Below, piece after piece: positions 26,048 through 39,189 of a stretch of DNA of 64,000 bases (positions are counted from its first letter, which is position 1; every line of letters starts with the position of its first letter). The notes under the pieces were generated by a model. That model made no database searches. It was given only the letters and a program-made list of their open reading frames with translations, and had not been told where the DNA came from. The position numbers and the translations under genes are program-made. The DNA is taken from contig NC_067127.1 of assembly GCF_021347895.1 (NCBI RefSeq), positions 11,628,984 to 11,692,983 of the forward strand. The letters are read 5' to 3'. This stretch comes from Acanthochromis polyacanthus. Lineage: Eukaryota > Chordata > Actinopteri > Pomacentridae.

Positions 26048-29000
26048 GAATGTACATGCACTCACATACATGTAGGTGCAGGCATTGCATAATAAGGACT
26101 ACTCTCCACCTCAGCTGGGGGGAAAAAAGGATAAGAGGACGGAAGTATGCAGTGGATGAAATTCTCTAATCTAGTGTGAAATCAGTCATGAAGTTGTGTA
26201 GATTAATCCTCCCTGTGTGTCTGAGGGCAGGGCACAGATACTTCTCTGCCTTGAGCGACGCTGAAGGTCAAAATGCAACAAAGTGCAGCATGGAACAGAG
26301 CCATGACCAGATCTGAAGGATACGCAGCAGCTGTATGTGTAGGGTTGAACAGATACAAGATTAAGTTGGTGACGGAGCTTAACCTGGAGAAGATTACGCT
26401 CATGAGCACGACATTAATTTGCTTTTGTTTTAGAGCACCGTTTGGGGATGATCTCAGTTAGGACATTATATTACTTAACAGTGCTTAAAAGTGACACATT
26501 CATTTGAAAATGATAATAAACTTTAAAATAGATTAGTTTATGCATTTGGCATAGATTTCTTGCAATGTATTAAATCCATTTTATCAAATCTAGCTGAAAA
26601 ATGTGTTTAGGGTTACAGTATGTTGTAACAAGCAATTTCTAAAAGTATGTCGATATATATCAAATTTAACTTACTGTATTTATAACAATATTCTTCAATG
26701 TTAATGTTTTGGTCCCTAAACAGATTCCACATTTCTTTACACAAGATCAAGAAAAACTTGACCATCTCATCTTTCATGTTTTTGACTTTTTCTTTAGACT
26801 TTATGCCAAAAATCAACTCCTTTTGCCTTCATCCAAGACTACAAGCTACATGTTTGTCTTGTGTTGCTATTGCTGTTCAATAAGATATAACGCCTTGCAA
26901 ACATTATTTACCAACCTGAAATTTCAGGCTAAAGATAGGTACAAATGTGTCCGAATGTAAACAATGCGGGGCAAGAGTAGCGTTTAATCATCGCTGAGCT
27001 AATGATGCCCCAATGGTGCTTTTGGTTCAGTTTATTTTTAGTCCCCTGGCTGCAATGAATCAGCTGCCTCATGCTACTGTCTGACAATATTTCAGGAAAA
27101 TGACAGAAATTACAGGAAAATAATGAGCATAGTTTGAGGTGACCGCCCACTCCAGAGGATAATGTGCAACTTTCAAATAAACCTGAGTGATTGTTAGCTG
27201 CATCCTTTCCTCCTAGACTGCTGGAACTACAAGTCTTAAATTAAACCTCCATGGAAACAAGTTTAACTTAAGTTCTTTGGTTCGTTTTCTGGGTATAACT
27301 CCTAATTCCGGCAGGATTAAACTTTCATTTTCACATTAAACTTCTGAATGGTCAGGCATTTCCCCTAAGTGTAAAGCTAAATAAATTAAGCAAGAACCAG
27401 GCAAAATAAGAGGGAATTATAGAATGAGAGAAATAGTATACAGCTATGGAAAGGCAAGGAATGACCTCCTAATTGAGTTAGTTTCATCTAAAGCTGGACA
27501 GCACTCCCTTTAGTGCTGACCCAGGGTCTGCTGCTGATAGACAGCAGAACAGACAAGGAGGGAGAGGAGAATAGGAATGAGCAAATGAAAGAGAATGGAG
27601 ATACAATGCAGTCACCAGTAGAGTGGAGAGAGAAGACGGAAAGTAGGAGCAGAAGGGAAAGGAATCTGTCAGGAGGCACGAAGAGGCAGAATCAGAGGTT
27701 ACGAATGAATGACAGACAAAAGAAAAGGAGAAACCAAAGGAGACAGGGGTGACTTGCTGATATGTTTCACACAAGAGCTTAAATAGCAGTGAGGAAGAAG
27801 GGGAAATATTTGTGTTGTATTCATTTTAGACACAAGTTTGGTATCAATTTGCCCTCATGTTGGTCCCTCAGTTTTGAGAAAAATGCTCCCTCACAGAAAA
27901 AGGTGGGAAAAAAATATTCAAGGCAATGAAAGGACAAAGAAGGAAACACCAGACACTAAACATGTCCACAAAACACTGGCAACTTCTGCAGCTTCACAGC
28001 ACTCGTTTCTAATAGCTCTCCTAGCGGGTTTTATGGACGGCAAATTTACATCCGTCTCACTGCTCTCAGCACCGATAAACCCCCTGTACACTTCCTGCTC
28101 TGCACTGAGCAGAAAACATACAACAACTTGAAGAAAGCAAACAATCCAATTACTAATTAAGGGTGAGCTATAAATACAGGGCAATACCAACCAAAAGAGA
28201 AGAATGTACAATCAATAATGAATACAAAGAAAAACAAACTACAAACCAAAAAGAAACAGCCCAAATGGATAAAATACACCAGCATAAAATTACCCAGGAG
28301 CATGAGAGTACTCAACCTATGATTTATAACATTTAGGCAAACCTGCAAACTTGTACAAATTCTTTAGTAAAAAGTTTTGGGAGTTGGATTATCCAGTCAG
28401 CTTGTTTGACACCATTACAACCTAAATATTCCCTCTAGAGATGTTTTAGTAGAACCAGAGAAATTTGCATGTATCATTGGAGAACCAAAAGCAATAAATA
28501 TTTCAGTATCGCATTCCACAAAATTCCATAAGCCACTCCATCTGTACAAAGCAACACAAAGCCTTCATCTGTCTAAAAACCACAGCCATCCTGAAGTGGA
28601 AGTCCACCAACCTTTTTGTCATCAACACATCTCTTCTCCTTTCACTCTCATCCCTCACCTCTCCCCCTTTGGGAAGCCTGCTGGGTGGAGGCACCTCCTT
28701 CTTGATAAACGAGGAGTAGGACAGTAAAGCCGCATCTTCTGAAAAGGGAGAAGAAAACTATTATACACTGAGAGAATGGGGTTGTGGATGAAGAACAGTG
28801 GAATGAAGAAACAGAGAGGAGATAGCAACTGTTTTCATAGATAAAAGTGGTCACTGGCCTGTGAAAAACAGAGTAGAATGGCTGTAGTTTACCGAAGCTG
28901 GAGCTCCAGCAGCCCAAATTTGTAGGATAATGGGGATCCTCTTGTCTCATACTGCCTTTAGTTTAAAAGGTTGTCTGTTACTCCAGAATACTTTCTAAAT

Positions 29001-29133
29001 TGTTGAATTGTGAGCAAAACATGAGGTTTTGGGTCAAGTTACTTAACAAGGAATCTGTGGATTCTTCCATGTGTCCTCCTGACCATTCTTACCCACCAAA
29101 ATACTCCTGTTTTGTGCAAGAACTTTCAGCATT
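26046..29133. other. Unannotated DNA
   Basis: No recognisable gene. A purine-rich tract at about 27,550-27,740 gives low-complexity charged frames on the plus strand and Ser/Leu-rich frames on the minus strand, neither convincing. Confidence 0.45.
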
Positions 29134-29172
29134 TACAGTGCCTTTATAAAAGTGTTCACCCCCTTTGGGGTG
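29134..29172 (+). mobile_element. Probable Tc1-type terminal repeat fragment
   Basis: The string tacagtgcctttataaaag followed by tgttcaccccctttgg resembles the terminus of a fish Tc1/mariner-type element. It stops exactly where array B begins, and no partner terminus is visible at the other end of array B. Confidence 0.45.
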
Positions 29173-31672
29173 GGGAGAGTGGTGGGCTGGAACCCAGGAG
29201 GCTGGGGTTCGATTCCAGGTGTGAGTGAGATAGGCATAGGGTGGTATAGCTGGGTGGGTAGAGTGAGTGAGATAGGCACAGGGTGGTATAGTTTAGTGTG
29301 TAGAGTGAGTGAGATAGGCACAGGGTGGTATAGCTGAGTGGGTTGAGTGGATAGAGTGAGTGCGATTGGCATAGGGTGGGATAGCTCAGTGGGTAGAGTG
29401 AGTGAGATAGGCATACGGTGAGATAGCTCAGTTGGTAGAGTGGAGGGCTGGCACCCAGGAGGCTGGGGTTCAATTCCAGGTGTGAGTGAGACAGGCATAG
29501 GGTGGTATAGCTGAGTGGGTAGAGTGAGTGAGAAAGGCATAGGGTGGTATAGCTCAGAGGGTAGACTAAGTGAGATAGGCACAGGGTGGTATAGCTGGGT
29601 GGGTAGAGTGAGTGAGATAGGCATAGGGTGGTATAGTTCAGTGGGTTGAGTGAGTGAGATAGGCATACGGTGAGATAGCTCAGTGGGTAGAGTGGTGGGC
29701 TGGCACCCAGGAAGCTGGGGTTCGAATCCAGGTGTGAGTAAGATAGGCATAGGGTGGTATAGCTGAGTGGGTAGAGTGAGTGAGATAGGCATAGGGTGGT
29801 ATAGCTAAGTGAGTGAGATGGGCATGGGGTGGTATAGTTCAGTGGGTAGAGTGAGTGAGATAGGCATAGGGTGAGATAGCTCAGTGGGTAGAGTGGCGGG
29901 CTGGCACCCAGGAAGCTGGGGTTCGAATCCAGGTGTGAGTAAGCTAGGCATAGGGTGGTATAGCTGAGTGGGTAGAGTGAGTGAGATAGACATAGGGTGG
30001 TATAGCTCAGTGGGTAGAGTGGAGGGCTGGCACCCAGGAGGCTGGGGTTCGAATCCAGGTGTGAGTGAGTGAGATAGGCATAGGGTGGTATAGCTGAGTG
30101 GGTAGAGTGAGTGAGATAGGCATAGGGTGGTATAGCTGGGTAGGTAGAGTGAGTGAGAAAAGCATAGGATGGTATAACTCAGTGGGTAGAATAGCGGGCT
30201 GGCACGCAGGAGGCTGGGGTTCAAATCTCGGTGTGAGTAAGAAAGGCATAGGGTGGTATACCTGAGTGGGTAGAGTGAGTGAGATAGGCATAGGGTGAGA
30301 TAGCTCAGTGGGTAGAGTTGCGGGCTGGCATCCAGGAGGCTGGGGTTCAAATCTCGGTGTGAGTTAGATAGGCATAGGGTGGTATAGCTGAGGAAGTGAG
30401 TGAGATGGGCATCGGGTGGTATAGCTGAGTGAGATGGGCAGAGGGTGTCATAGCTGGGTGGGTAGAGTGAGTGAGATAGGCATAGGGTGAGATAGCTGGG
30501 TGTGTAGAGTGAGTGAAAAAGGCATAGAGTGGTATAGCTGAGTAAGTGAGTGAGATGGGCATAGGGTGAGATAGCTCAATGGGTAGAGTGGCGGGCTGGC
30601 ACCCAGGAGGCTGGGGTTTGATTCCAGGTGTGAATGAGTGAGATAGGCATAGGGTGGTATAGCTGAGTGGGTAGAGTGAGTGAGATAGGCACAGGGTGGT
30701 ATACATCAGTGGGAAGAGTGAGTGAGATAGCATAGGGTGGTATAGCTCAGTGGGTAGAGTGAGTGAGATAGGCACAGGGTGAGATAGCTCAGTGGGTAGA
30801 GTTGCGGGCTGGCATCCAGGAGGCTGGAGTTCAAATCCAGGTGTGAGTGAGTGAGATAGGCATGGGGTGAGATAGCTCAGTGGGTAGAGTTGCGGGATGG
30901 CATTCAGGAGGCTGGGGTTTGATTCCAGGTGTGAGTGAGAAAGGCATAGGGTAGTATAGTTCAGTGGGTAGAGTGAGGGAGATAGCTCAGTGGGTTGAGT
31001 GGCGGGCAGGCACCCAGGAGGCTGGGCTTCGATTCCGGTTGTGAGTGAGTTAGATAGGCATAGGGTGGTTTTGCTGAGGAAGTGAGTGAGATGGGCATCG
31101 GGTGTTATACCTGGGTGGGTAGAGTGAGTGAGATAGGCATAGGGTGAGATAGCTCAGTGGGTAGAGTGGCGGTCTGGCACCCAGGACGCTGGGGTTCAAT
31201 TCCAGGTGTGAGTGAGATAGTCATAGGGTGGTATGGTAGAGTGAGGGAGATAGCTCAGTGGGTCGAGTGGCGGGCAGGCAGGCACCCAGGAGGCTGGGCT
31301 TCGATTCCAGTTGTGAGTGAGTTAGATAGGCATAGGGTGGTTTTGCTGAGGAAGTGAGTGAGATGGGCATCGGGTGTTATACCTGGGTGGGTAGAGTGAG
31401 TGAGATAGGCATAGGGTGAGATAGCTCAGTGGGTAGAGTGGCAGGCTGGCACCCAGGAGGCTGGGGTTCAAATCCAGGTGTGAGTGAGTGGTATAGCTCA
31501 GTGGGTAGAGTGGCGATCTGGCACCCAGGAGGCCGGGGTTCGATTCCAGGTGTGAGTGAGTGAGATAGGCATAGGGTGGCATAGCTCAGTGGGTATAATG
31601 GCTATCTGGCACCCAGGAGGCCGGGGTTCGATTCCAGTTGTGAGTGAGTGAGATAGGCATAGGGTGGCATAC
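29173..31672 (+). repeat. tRNA-derived tandem satellite, array B
   Basis: A second array of the same cassette contains about 16 copies with a B-box-like sequence (GGTTCGATTCC, GGTTCGAATCC or close variants). They are separated by 42-bp modules of the form gagtgagtgagataggcata plus gggtggtatagctgagtggg. Consensus differences from array A are gggtggta before the A box, cgggctggcacccaggagg in the anticodon region, and gctgggg before the B box. Cassettes are spaced more evenly than in array A. A near-duplicate of about 230 bp (31,030-31,150 region against 31,320-31,440) marks local amplification. Confidence 0.9.
29997..30067 (+). pseudogene. Representative tRNA-like cassette of array B
   Basis: The A box lies at 30,003-30,013 and the B box (GGTTCGAATCC) at 30,046-30,056, again 43 bp apart. 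The anticodon-place loop is CTGGCAC as in array A, closed by G-C pairs. No acceptor stem is visible. The shared loop supports one common ancestor for the two arrays. Confidence 0.65.
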
Positions 31673-32126
31673 CATATCTCTCCTCAGTCCACTTGGTTTG
31701 CCCCCAATGAGCCTGATTGGAGCCATAAGGCCCTTGCTAACACTGGTGTGTACACACCACCCTAACAAGGAAGGAAGCAAAGAAATAATCCAGAAAGAGA
31801 GAGATCATTAACAAGATAACACCGTGGCCAACAGGACAGCTAATAGAAGTTAATTCAGCCTATATATCAATCAACTAATGGGATCGATTTCTAGCAGATG
31901 AGCACACTATACACACAGATTACTGAAGTTAATTTAGTTACTGTCTGAGTGCATGTGTGGCTTTGGGAGTGTTTGTGTTGGAACATGTCTGTCTGTTTAA
32001 AGAGGAGATGTCTGCACTTCCCTCAGAACAGACCAAACTTTTTACTTGGTTAAAGGGTTTGATTGAAGCATGGATTTCATGTACTACTGACTTAAATTAA
32101 TAAGTCCCTGCTATATTATTGATTTT
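31673..32126. other. Flank of array B
   Basis: No gene recognised. A perfect 16-bp palindrome (TGGTGTGTACACACCA) lies at 31,744-31,759, about 70 bp past the last cassette. Confidence 0.5.
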
Positions 32127-32255
32127 ATAGAATAGAATAGAATAGAATAGAATAGAATAGAATAGTATAGAATAGAATAGAATAGAATTGAATAGAAAAG
32201 AATAGACATACTTTATTGACCTCCAAGAGGAAATTCGGTTGTTTCAGTAGCAAGC
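32127..32255 (-). mobile_element. Retroposon 3' tail with AGAAT microsatellite
   Basis: About 15 copies of the pentamer AGAAT (32,127-32,206, a few variants) are followed by actttattgacctcc and aggaaattc. The latter is the reverse of a fish non-LTR 3' end ending in a simple-repeat tail. It is the same kind of tail as at 16,969. The insertion is on the minus strand and 5'-truncated. Confidence 0.6.
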
Positions 32256-32456
32256 AGAAAGAGTAAAGTGACCACCACCACAATACAAATAAATAAGTAA
32301 ATACAACAATATACTAAGATACAAAATGCACAATAAACTGCAAAAAATACTATGATTAAAAAATGTACTAAAGTGAAAATGCATCATAAATTGCCAAATC
32401 ACATTTCAAACAGGGCTTCAAATTCCATGCAGTTTGCCAAAATACAATGAATTTAC

Positions 32457-32782
32457 ATCCATCCATCCATCCATTCTCTATACACCGCTTTATCCTCACT
32501 AGGGTCGCGGGGGGTGCTAGAGCCTATCCCAGCTGACTCAGGCAAAGGCAGGGGACACCCTGGACAGGTCGCCAGTCTGTCGCAGGTGTCACAGAGTAAT
32601 CAATTAATCTCAGCATATTTTTGGACTGTGGGAGGAAGCCGGAGTGCTCGGAGTAAACCCACGCATGCACAGGGAGAACATGCAAACTCCATGCAGAAAA
32701 ATCCCAGGCCCAGGCCGGGATTTGAACCGGGGATGTTCTTGCTGCAAGGTGAAAGTGCTAACCACTACACCACTGTGCAGCC
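32457..32782 (-). mobile_element. tRNA-headed SINE-like element, near full length
   Basis: On the minus strand it starts with ggctgcacagtggtgtagtg, has an A-box-like tagtggttagc, and a B box GGTTCAAATCC about 40 bp later. The body contains gtttgcatgttctccctgtg and gactggcgacctgtccaggg, and it ends in a (GGAT)n tail. All are hallmarks of a very common fish SINE-like family. A partial copy lies at 47,109. A Pol III origin follows from the internal promoter. Confidence 0.8.
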
Positions 32783-34732
32783 AAATTTTTAAAGTATTAA
32801 ATTAAAATATCATTATCTTTTAGGGAAAAATTTTGATTAGTTTATTAGTCGACAGATGAATCAATAGAGAAATATTGGCAGCCCCACTTATCACTCCAAT
32901 GATGTAACTCAGCATTTCCTTGAAAAAATTGTACATTTCACTATTAAAATAGCGGTTCCCTTGGTTGCTTGTGACTTAGTCAGTCGCATGTTGAAGCACA
33001 ACTCTCAGCTCCTCCTGAAGCTACAAACGACTCTATTTAAAGTCCAATATTGTAAAAATCTTTTTTCACCCAAGTGGTAAAATTTCATAAAACCTGTAAA
33101 CACATTATTGACTAGATTTTCATGCTGGATCTGCATTGAACAAGCAAATGCTGCTTCTTCTTCGGAAACTACGTCCACAAATTTGACCTTTATGAGCTTT
33201 ATGAGAATCTAAACAAGATTAACCACAACCTTCTTCTATAGATTACTCTACTACCATTTTGATGCAATTTGAATGTGACACAGTGGCTATTTTCCCAAAT
33301 AAGACAAGCTCATATACAACTAGGTACCTCAGGAGTCGCTGCATCTAAATATTACATTATGGATTTTATTGAGAGTCTGCATGAAAACACAATATCTGTA
33401 AAAGACTGTATAAAATGCTAAATCGTCTCTGGCAGTGTTTGCACACAAGTAAATGCAAGTAGCCAACATCTGTTATTGTACCTCCATTTGAAGCTGTTAG
33501 GACTAATACCTTTCATTCCTCTGGGCAGTCGAGTAAACTACATGAATGCTCGGTTGTCAGTCACGCAATCACCTGACCAATCTGCCAGTTTACTACGGCC
33601 TGAAGGGAAATAAGGACTCATTTCCTCTCCCCCTCCTCTTGGAGCGAAAATGGCATGGCAGAGGTACAGGAGCGCTTGGTAGGGCCATTTACACATGGCA
33701 TTTACTCACTGAATGTGCTCACTGGCCTTTGGATAATGCACACTCACAGACTTTTTCTGGCCTTTTTTTCCCCTGGCAAAGAGGAACTAATTTATCAGAA
33801 CACAACATCAGTGGAATATTTTTGCTGTTTGTAGGGATGTATTTATGAGAAGGCCACTCAGATCAACACCGTGGTTTGAATGTTAGATGACGCAGATTGC
33901 AAAAATTTAAGATGATAAGCCTTTATCCAACTGCTGGTTTAAAAAACAACAACCTTTGGAGGATAGGAAACCCATTTTCGCTTGTCCAGTTTGGAAAATT
34001 GTCTTGACATTCTTTGAATCCGAGGAAAGAGAGTCTCCATCATCAAAGCTTTTCTCTTTTAAAAGCAAAACATAGAATACAGTAATACATAAAACCCATT
34101 TTCTCTGACAGCTAGCATTTTTCACACAGTCTTTAAGAGCTCATCATCCAGGACTTTCTGCTTTTTTCCTCTTTTTTTGACAGATTTCTTCTATGGTGTA
34201 TTTTTGATTACAGTTAGGACATTGAGAGACATTATGAACTCATATTCAGTTCAATTTATATCCTGTTGGAAAGTGAAAAACACCACACAAGCTTCTCCAG
34301 CCAACAAGAACCCCTTTTAGTGCTGCTAACACTGAAAAACACACTATAAAAGGTTCTTGAGAATCACTCGCCAAGCAACAGTAACACTAAAAGCACCAGT
34401 AATGTAATGCAAGTCTTTCTGACTTAAGACAGCTTTTAACAAAATCAATGTTCACCCAACAAACTATGTTGATTCAAGGGAATTACTCTTTCCTATTTAA
34501 TCAATCACATTTTAAATGACCAATTACCCAATAATTGGCCGTATTAACCTAATAAATTAAGTTATCAAGCTAATTTAAATAATGTACTACAACTTGGATT
34601 TTGTTTTAAATAAATTAACACACACATTTAAGTTGAAATTATGCACAATTCTAAGTTGGTGTAATTATAAACACTGTTGTGTGAACACAACTCATCAAAA
34701 CAGTGTTTGATACTCAAAATGTTTACTTCAAT
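32783..34732. other. Unannotated DNA
   Basis: No recognisable gene. One frame of 100 codons at 33,546-33,848 has a fairly balanced composition but no known domain and no clear splice context. Confidence 0.4.
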
Positions 34733-35695
34733 CAGCTGTGTCAAACTCATTCTAGTTCAGAACAGATCACATACAACCCAGTTTGTTCTCAAGTTGAGCA
34801 GACCAGTAAAATCAGAGAAGAATAACCTATAAATAATCACAACTTAAAAGATTTCTCTGTATTTTAGTGCAAAAAAGCATATTCTGAAAATGTTCACATT
34901 TACTGAACAGCATGGAATTTCTTGAGGAAAAATAAGTGCTATTTCAACAATATTATGCTTCAGTTTATCATATACACATTACAACTTACAGATCACAGCT
35001 TATCTACAAAGGCACAAAACATTCAGTCACAAAGATTAGGTGCTGCAGTATATTGTCCACATCTGGAATGAAGATGGGGTTGTAAATGCACACAGGGTTT
35101 AACAAATCAGGCTAATTTACTGTGTAGGTTTTCTGTGGTGCAGACAAGGAAGAATCTAGGTTACTAATGAAATCACGATGTGAGAGATAACCTCATTTTT
35201 GACAGTTTGATCAATATTTGTGCAAAACTTCTGCCCCTGAAAGAGGAAATGCTCTTTTAAGATACATGTTTACATTAAATTTTTTGCACAAAATTACTTT
35301 TAATGTTAAATACAATCATTTAAAAAAATAAGCAAATAAATAAAAAAGTCCCCCCCATCGTTGTTGTAGTTTACTTTATGATCAAAATAGCTTAGCAAAA
35401 TAGAAATTATTTTAAATTTACATTTATTTCCAAACGTGTGTAATAATCCTGACCACCTGTACATTACGATGTCAAAGTATCCCCCTGCCTTGTAAACGTA
35501 TAAAATTTATTCATAGAAAACACATAAAAGTTGTGGCAGTACAGTGGACAAATTTCAAAAACGATATAAATTTATTGAGAAATTGCAGTTAATGTTGTCT
35601 CTGATTTTTACAGTTTTGCAAAGTCGTCACTCAGGCTGGATTGGACGCTCTGGCGAGCCACTATTGGCCCGTGGGCCTTATGTTTGACATCCCTG
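34733..35695. mobile_element. Non-autonomous hAT-like element
   Basis: The ends are short terminal inverted repeats: cagctgtgtcaaac on the left and, in reverse complement, cagggatgtcaaac on the right. The flanking 8-mers acttcaat and atctaaat match at 5 of 8 positions, consistent with a decayed 8-bp target-site duplication. The interior (aagttgagcagaccagtaaa, ggacgctctggcgagccac) matches a family I recognise as widespread in fish. No transposase is encoded, so it depended on another element. Confidence 0.75.
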
Positions 35696-38600
35696 ATCTA
35701 AATGAATACATTTTTATCTTTAGCGTGAAACCCTGCATTGAATTAAAGAAAGGTAACAGATCCTCACTTACTTTGAAGATGGAGATCATTCAAAAAACAC
35801 AGCTGATAGTGCAAACATAACTGTCTAACCCTGGAACAGACGATCCCACAAACCTATTTCACAGAGAGTTTTATATTTGGGCCAGTGTGCTTCATTTTCA
35901 TTCTGATTCTGCCTCTCTATCTCCATGCTTTCTGCCTGCTCTCTTCTGTCCTGAGTATAAAATCTGAACTGGTGTCGATTGCTCACAGAAGGATGTCTTG
36001 GGTCAGAGGTTGTGAAATTTAAAAAGGGATTATCCTTTTGAGCACTGTCCATGTAACCCAGTGTGTTCAGGCTGGCATTAATGTATGTCAACAAAGAGTA
36101 GGAGTAAAATGTATAAATTTTAAAAAAGATATATGTTTAACAGAACAGTTTACATAAAAGAACATTCCAAGTCAAAGCTAGCGGCTCTGGGACACAATAA
36201 CTAATACACATCAGCCACAGGATGAAGGCCTGAACCATTAACAATCAATTTAAATCTTCTCACTATTAGCCATGTATATACCCACCCATCCAATATACAG
36301 TTCATAAGATCCCTGATTTATGACTCTTTATACTGTTTGTTTTCTTTGCCTTTAGCAGGAAAAATAATAAAAGCATTAAAGGTGCGGGGGAAAAATAGCA
36401 TTTTCCTTTAAATTTGATATGTGAAGTGAATGAAAAGAAAGGCCGGAGGGCATTGCTGATTCCTCAAACCTTCATGTGCAAACTACAGAAAGAGCCAAAC
36501 AACAAAGTCATCTCTGATGAGATAAGAAAATGCATATGAGGAGGAAATAGAAAGAGACAAGGACGGACTGAGAAAAGTTGCATCGAGAAGAAAAAAGGGC
36601 ACAAGAGGAGGATGGAATAAAAGGTGCTTTGTCTCAGTGCAAGTATAGCACAAAAAACAAAGACACATTTTCAGCCAATGATCTTAAAGCCGAGAAAATT
36701 GGACATGAAAGTAATCTCAGTGAAGCTTTATCTTATTGTGTTAGAGAGACGATTCAACAAAGTCTCCCGACTGGAAGTAAAGGATGAGAGGACGTCGTCT
36801 GTGTGACTACACAGCAATCATCTCTAATTATTGTTGCCAAAGCTCAAATCCCTGCAGTCACACTGGGGCTTAGCTACACTTATCGCATTCTGCACTAATG
36901 GGATCAGCTTGATTGAAAATAGAGGGTTATCACTGGAATTGATCACATGAGGGTGAATATCCATATATAACATGCACGGCAGTTTGGAAACTTTTATGCC
37001 CATTTGTTGCAGTCAAAATACACATGAATCAAAGAGGAAAATGAACACACTGTCAAACACAAATGATGTGGAAGCCCACACTGTCAGGAGGCAAGTGTTT
37101 ATTAAAGTTCTCCTTCAAAGTGACGGGGATCAGGGGAGTTTGGATGCGATGGAAAATCAAACATCAAACTAAAAGCAAATAAATGAATTGATCCAGAGTT
37201 CTTCAAATGTACACACACAGTGTACACAACTTTGTAATCAATATATATGGTGCACAGCCATATTCCATGTGCCAGTGCTCTATCACACACATTCAGATGA
37301 AGAATACCTGTACGTTTGACTATAGAACTGGTGAAATGACTCCACATGTTGTCTCCCTGGGAAAAGCCTCTTTGCTGTGTCAGTGCAGCTTTATGAGTCA
37401 TAGTGAAATTGAAGCCAGAAGTCTATTGTTAACACGGAGGTCAGCGCATCTCAGTCATGCAGCTCTGTGTGAACACAAATCATAGTGCTTGGAGCTGCGT
37501 CACAACATAATCATGTCAACAGTAGGAGCTGTTAAGTGACGGATAAAACTCTCCTCGAAACAGTGACTGCCCAATCATAGCTTCGTAACTAGTTTTGGAT
37601 TTCTCCGCATGCCTTGATGGTGTGCATGATGCTGTATTTGGAGAGTTGCTCAGCATGTAATAAGTGTGGAGGGTTGGTGCCTGTTTTTAGCTATTCCAAA
37701 ACCAAAAATACAGGAGCAAAAAGTACCAACACCACCAAGCTGCCACTGTTGGGCACTCGGCCAAGGCTCCTAAGTCTTTCTGCTCCTCTCGGGGCACTAA
37801 ATCATGGGGCTGACCTTGTGCTCTGACCCAAGTTGGGATATGCAAAAAAAAAGAAAAGAAAAAGAATTTCAGGATTCTGTAGAACTACCTGTAGGCTGAA
37901 AAACTCACATGATGTATTGGATTTTAATGTGGATTTCTGTGGTTCAACTTTGTTTTTCCCTAGAAATACTGTTTTTATCCATTTCCTCAGTAAGAGCTAC
38001 AGAATTTGCTTTTAAACTTCTAGAAAATATGTTAAATTCATCGCTTTCAACACCGCAAATGAGAAGGAAATTTGGATATAACATCAAAATTATAGAGGAA
38101 TACTTGTCTCTAATATAAAGCGCTGAGGTAAATGAAAACTTAATATACCATGTCAGAATTTATCGGGCATTTCTTCCTTCACAATATACATTATTTTGTG
38201 CATACCATCATGGCAAAAGCTACTCAAGCCTTATTTCAAACCTTAGCATTCACAGTACAGGGGATAATATGAAATGTTTCTACTTTAGAACAGCCGTCCT
38301 TCAAAACGTCCTACTCAAGGTGGCTCAGTTTCTTGATTACTTTTGGTACCAGTAAATACATCACAGTAGATTTCATATCCCTGTCCTGTAAGTTCTACAT
38401 CAAAAGGGAGCCTGACTGGCAACATGTTGCACCTGCAGACTGTAATGTGTGAACATAGAAACCTCGCTGCCACAGTAAATGTAGCAACATCAATATTTCA
38501 ACCTTTTCCATGCAGCTCATGCAAAGTGAATGATTCGGAAGCTTTGGGAAACACATAAGCATGCAATGTTTTTTCCAAATACTGCATATTTTTAGTTGGA

Positions 38601-39189
38601 GATGGAGGCAACACAACAAAGGTTGGTGTAAAATTAACTGTAGAACAACCTCCTCTGCAGCTTTTTGGGGGATTTTTTTGTCCATTCAGTACCTGTTTCT
38701 ACTTCAGAATCCAACTTGTGGTTGTGCGTAAATACCTGAATTTATGCAGAATTGAAATGGATTTGCTGGAAGCCTGAAACACATTCCAAAACATGTACAG
38801 CAGTTGTTAGCCGATCGCGTGAAATATGCTTCTCATCAGCCGAACTGATGGACTGTGTTGCTAACTTTTGTCTTACCGCAGCTCTTCTTTAACGTAGCCT
38901 GACAAGACCTCCTCCCACAGCATTTACGCTGCTTTGGACTCACTCTGGAAACACATGAAAGTTTAAAATGGAGTGCTGTTAGTTATGGAGAAAGAGCAAG
39001 GAGCTGCTGCAGCTTAGTTTTTCCAACAGCATGAAATTATGAAAAGCAGTTTGTTGGAGGGTTTGGGGTTTTTTTGCATGCAAAGTGCTTTCAGCCTGGC
39101 CAGGGGTCTTGTCTCAATATTAATTTTGAGTGGAAAGGGGAAGGAAACATGTCATTATTATCGTTTGTCATTTTGCTTTGTGGCACAAA
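35696..39189. other. Unannotated DNA
   Basis: No gene recognised. The segment around 36,830-36,960 has AT-rich homeodomain-like words (ctaattattg) in a mixed-composition context and could be conserved non-coding DNA, but this cannot be shown from one sequence. Confidence 0.4.

Noticed and set aside
27484..27774. Ser/Leu-rich minus-strand frames with a secreted-protein look
   Set aside because: They mirror a purine-rich tract on the plus strand; low complexity, no conserved residues.
29133..29792. Minus-strand frame of 219 codons in array B
   Set aside because: Product of the 42-bp modules (14 codons), same reasoning as for array A.
33546..33848. 100-codon plus-strand frame of fairly normal composition
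   Set aside because: No recognised domain and no convincing splice sites or start context; a frame of this length is expected by chance in 64 kb.
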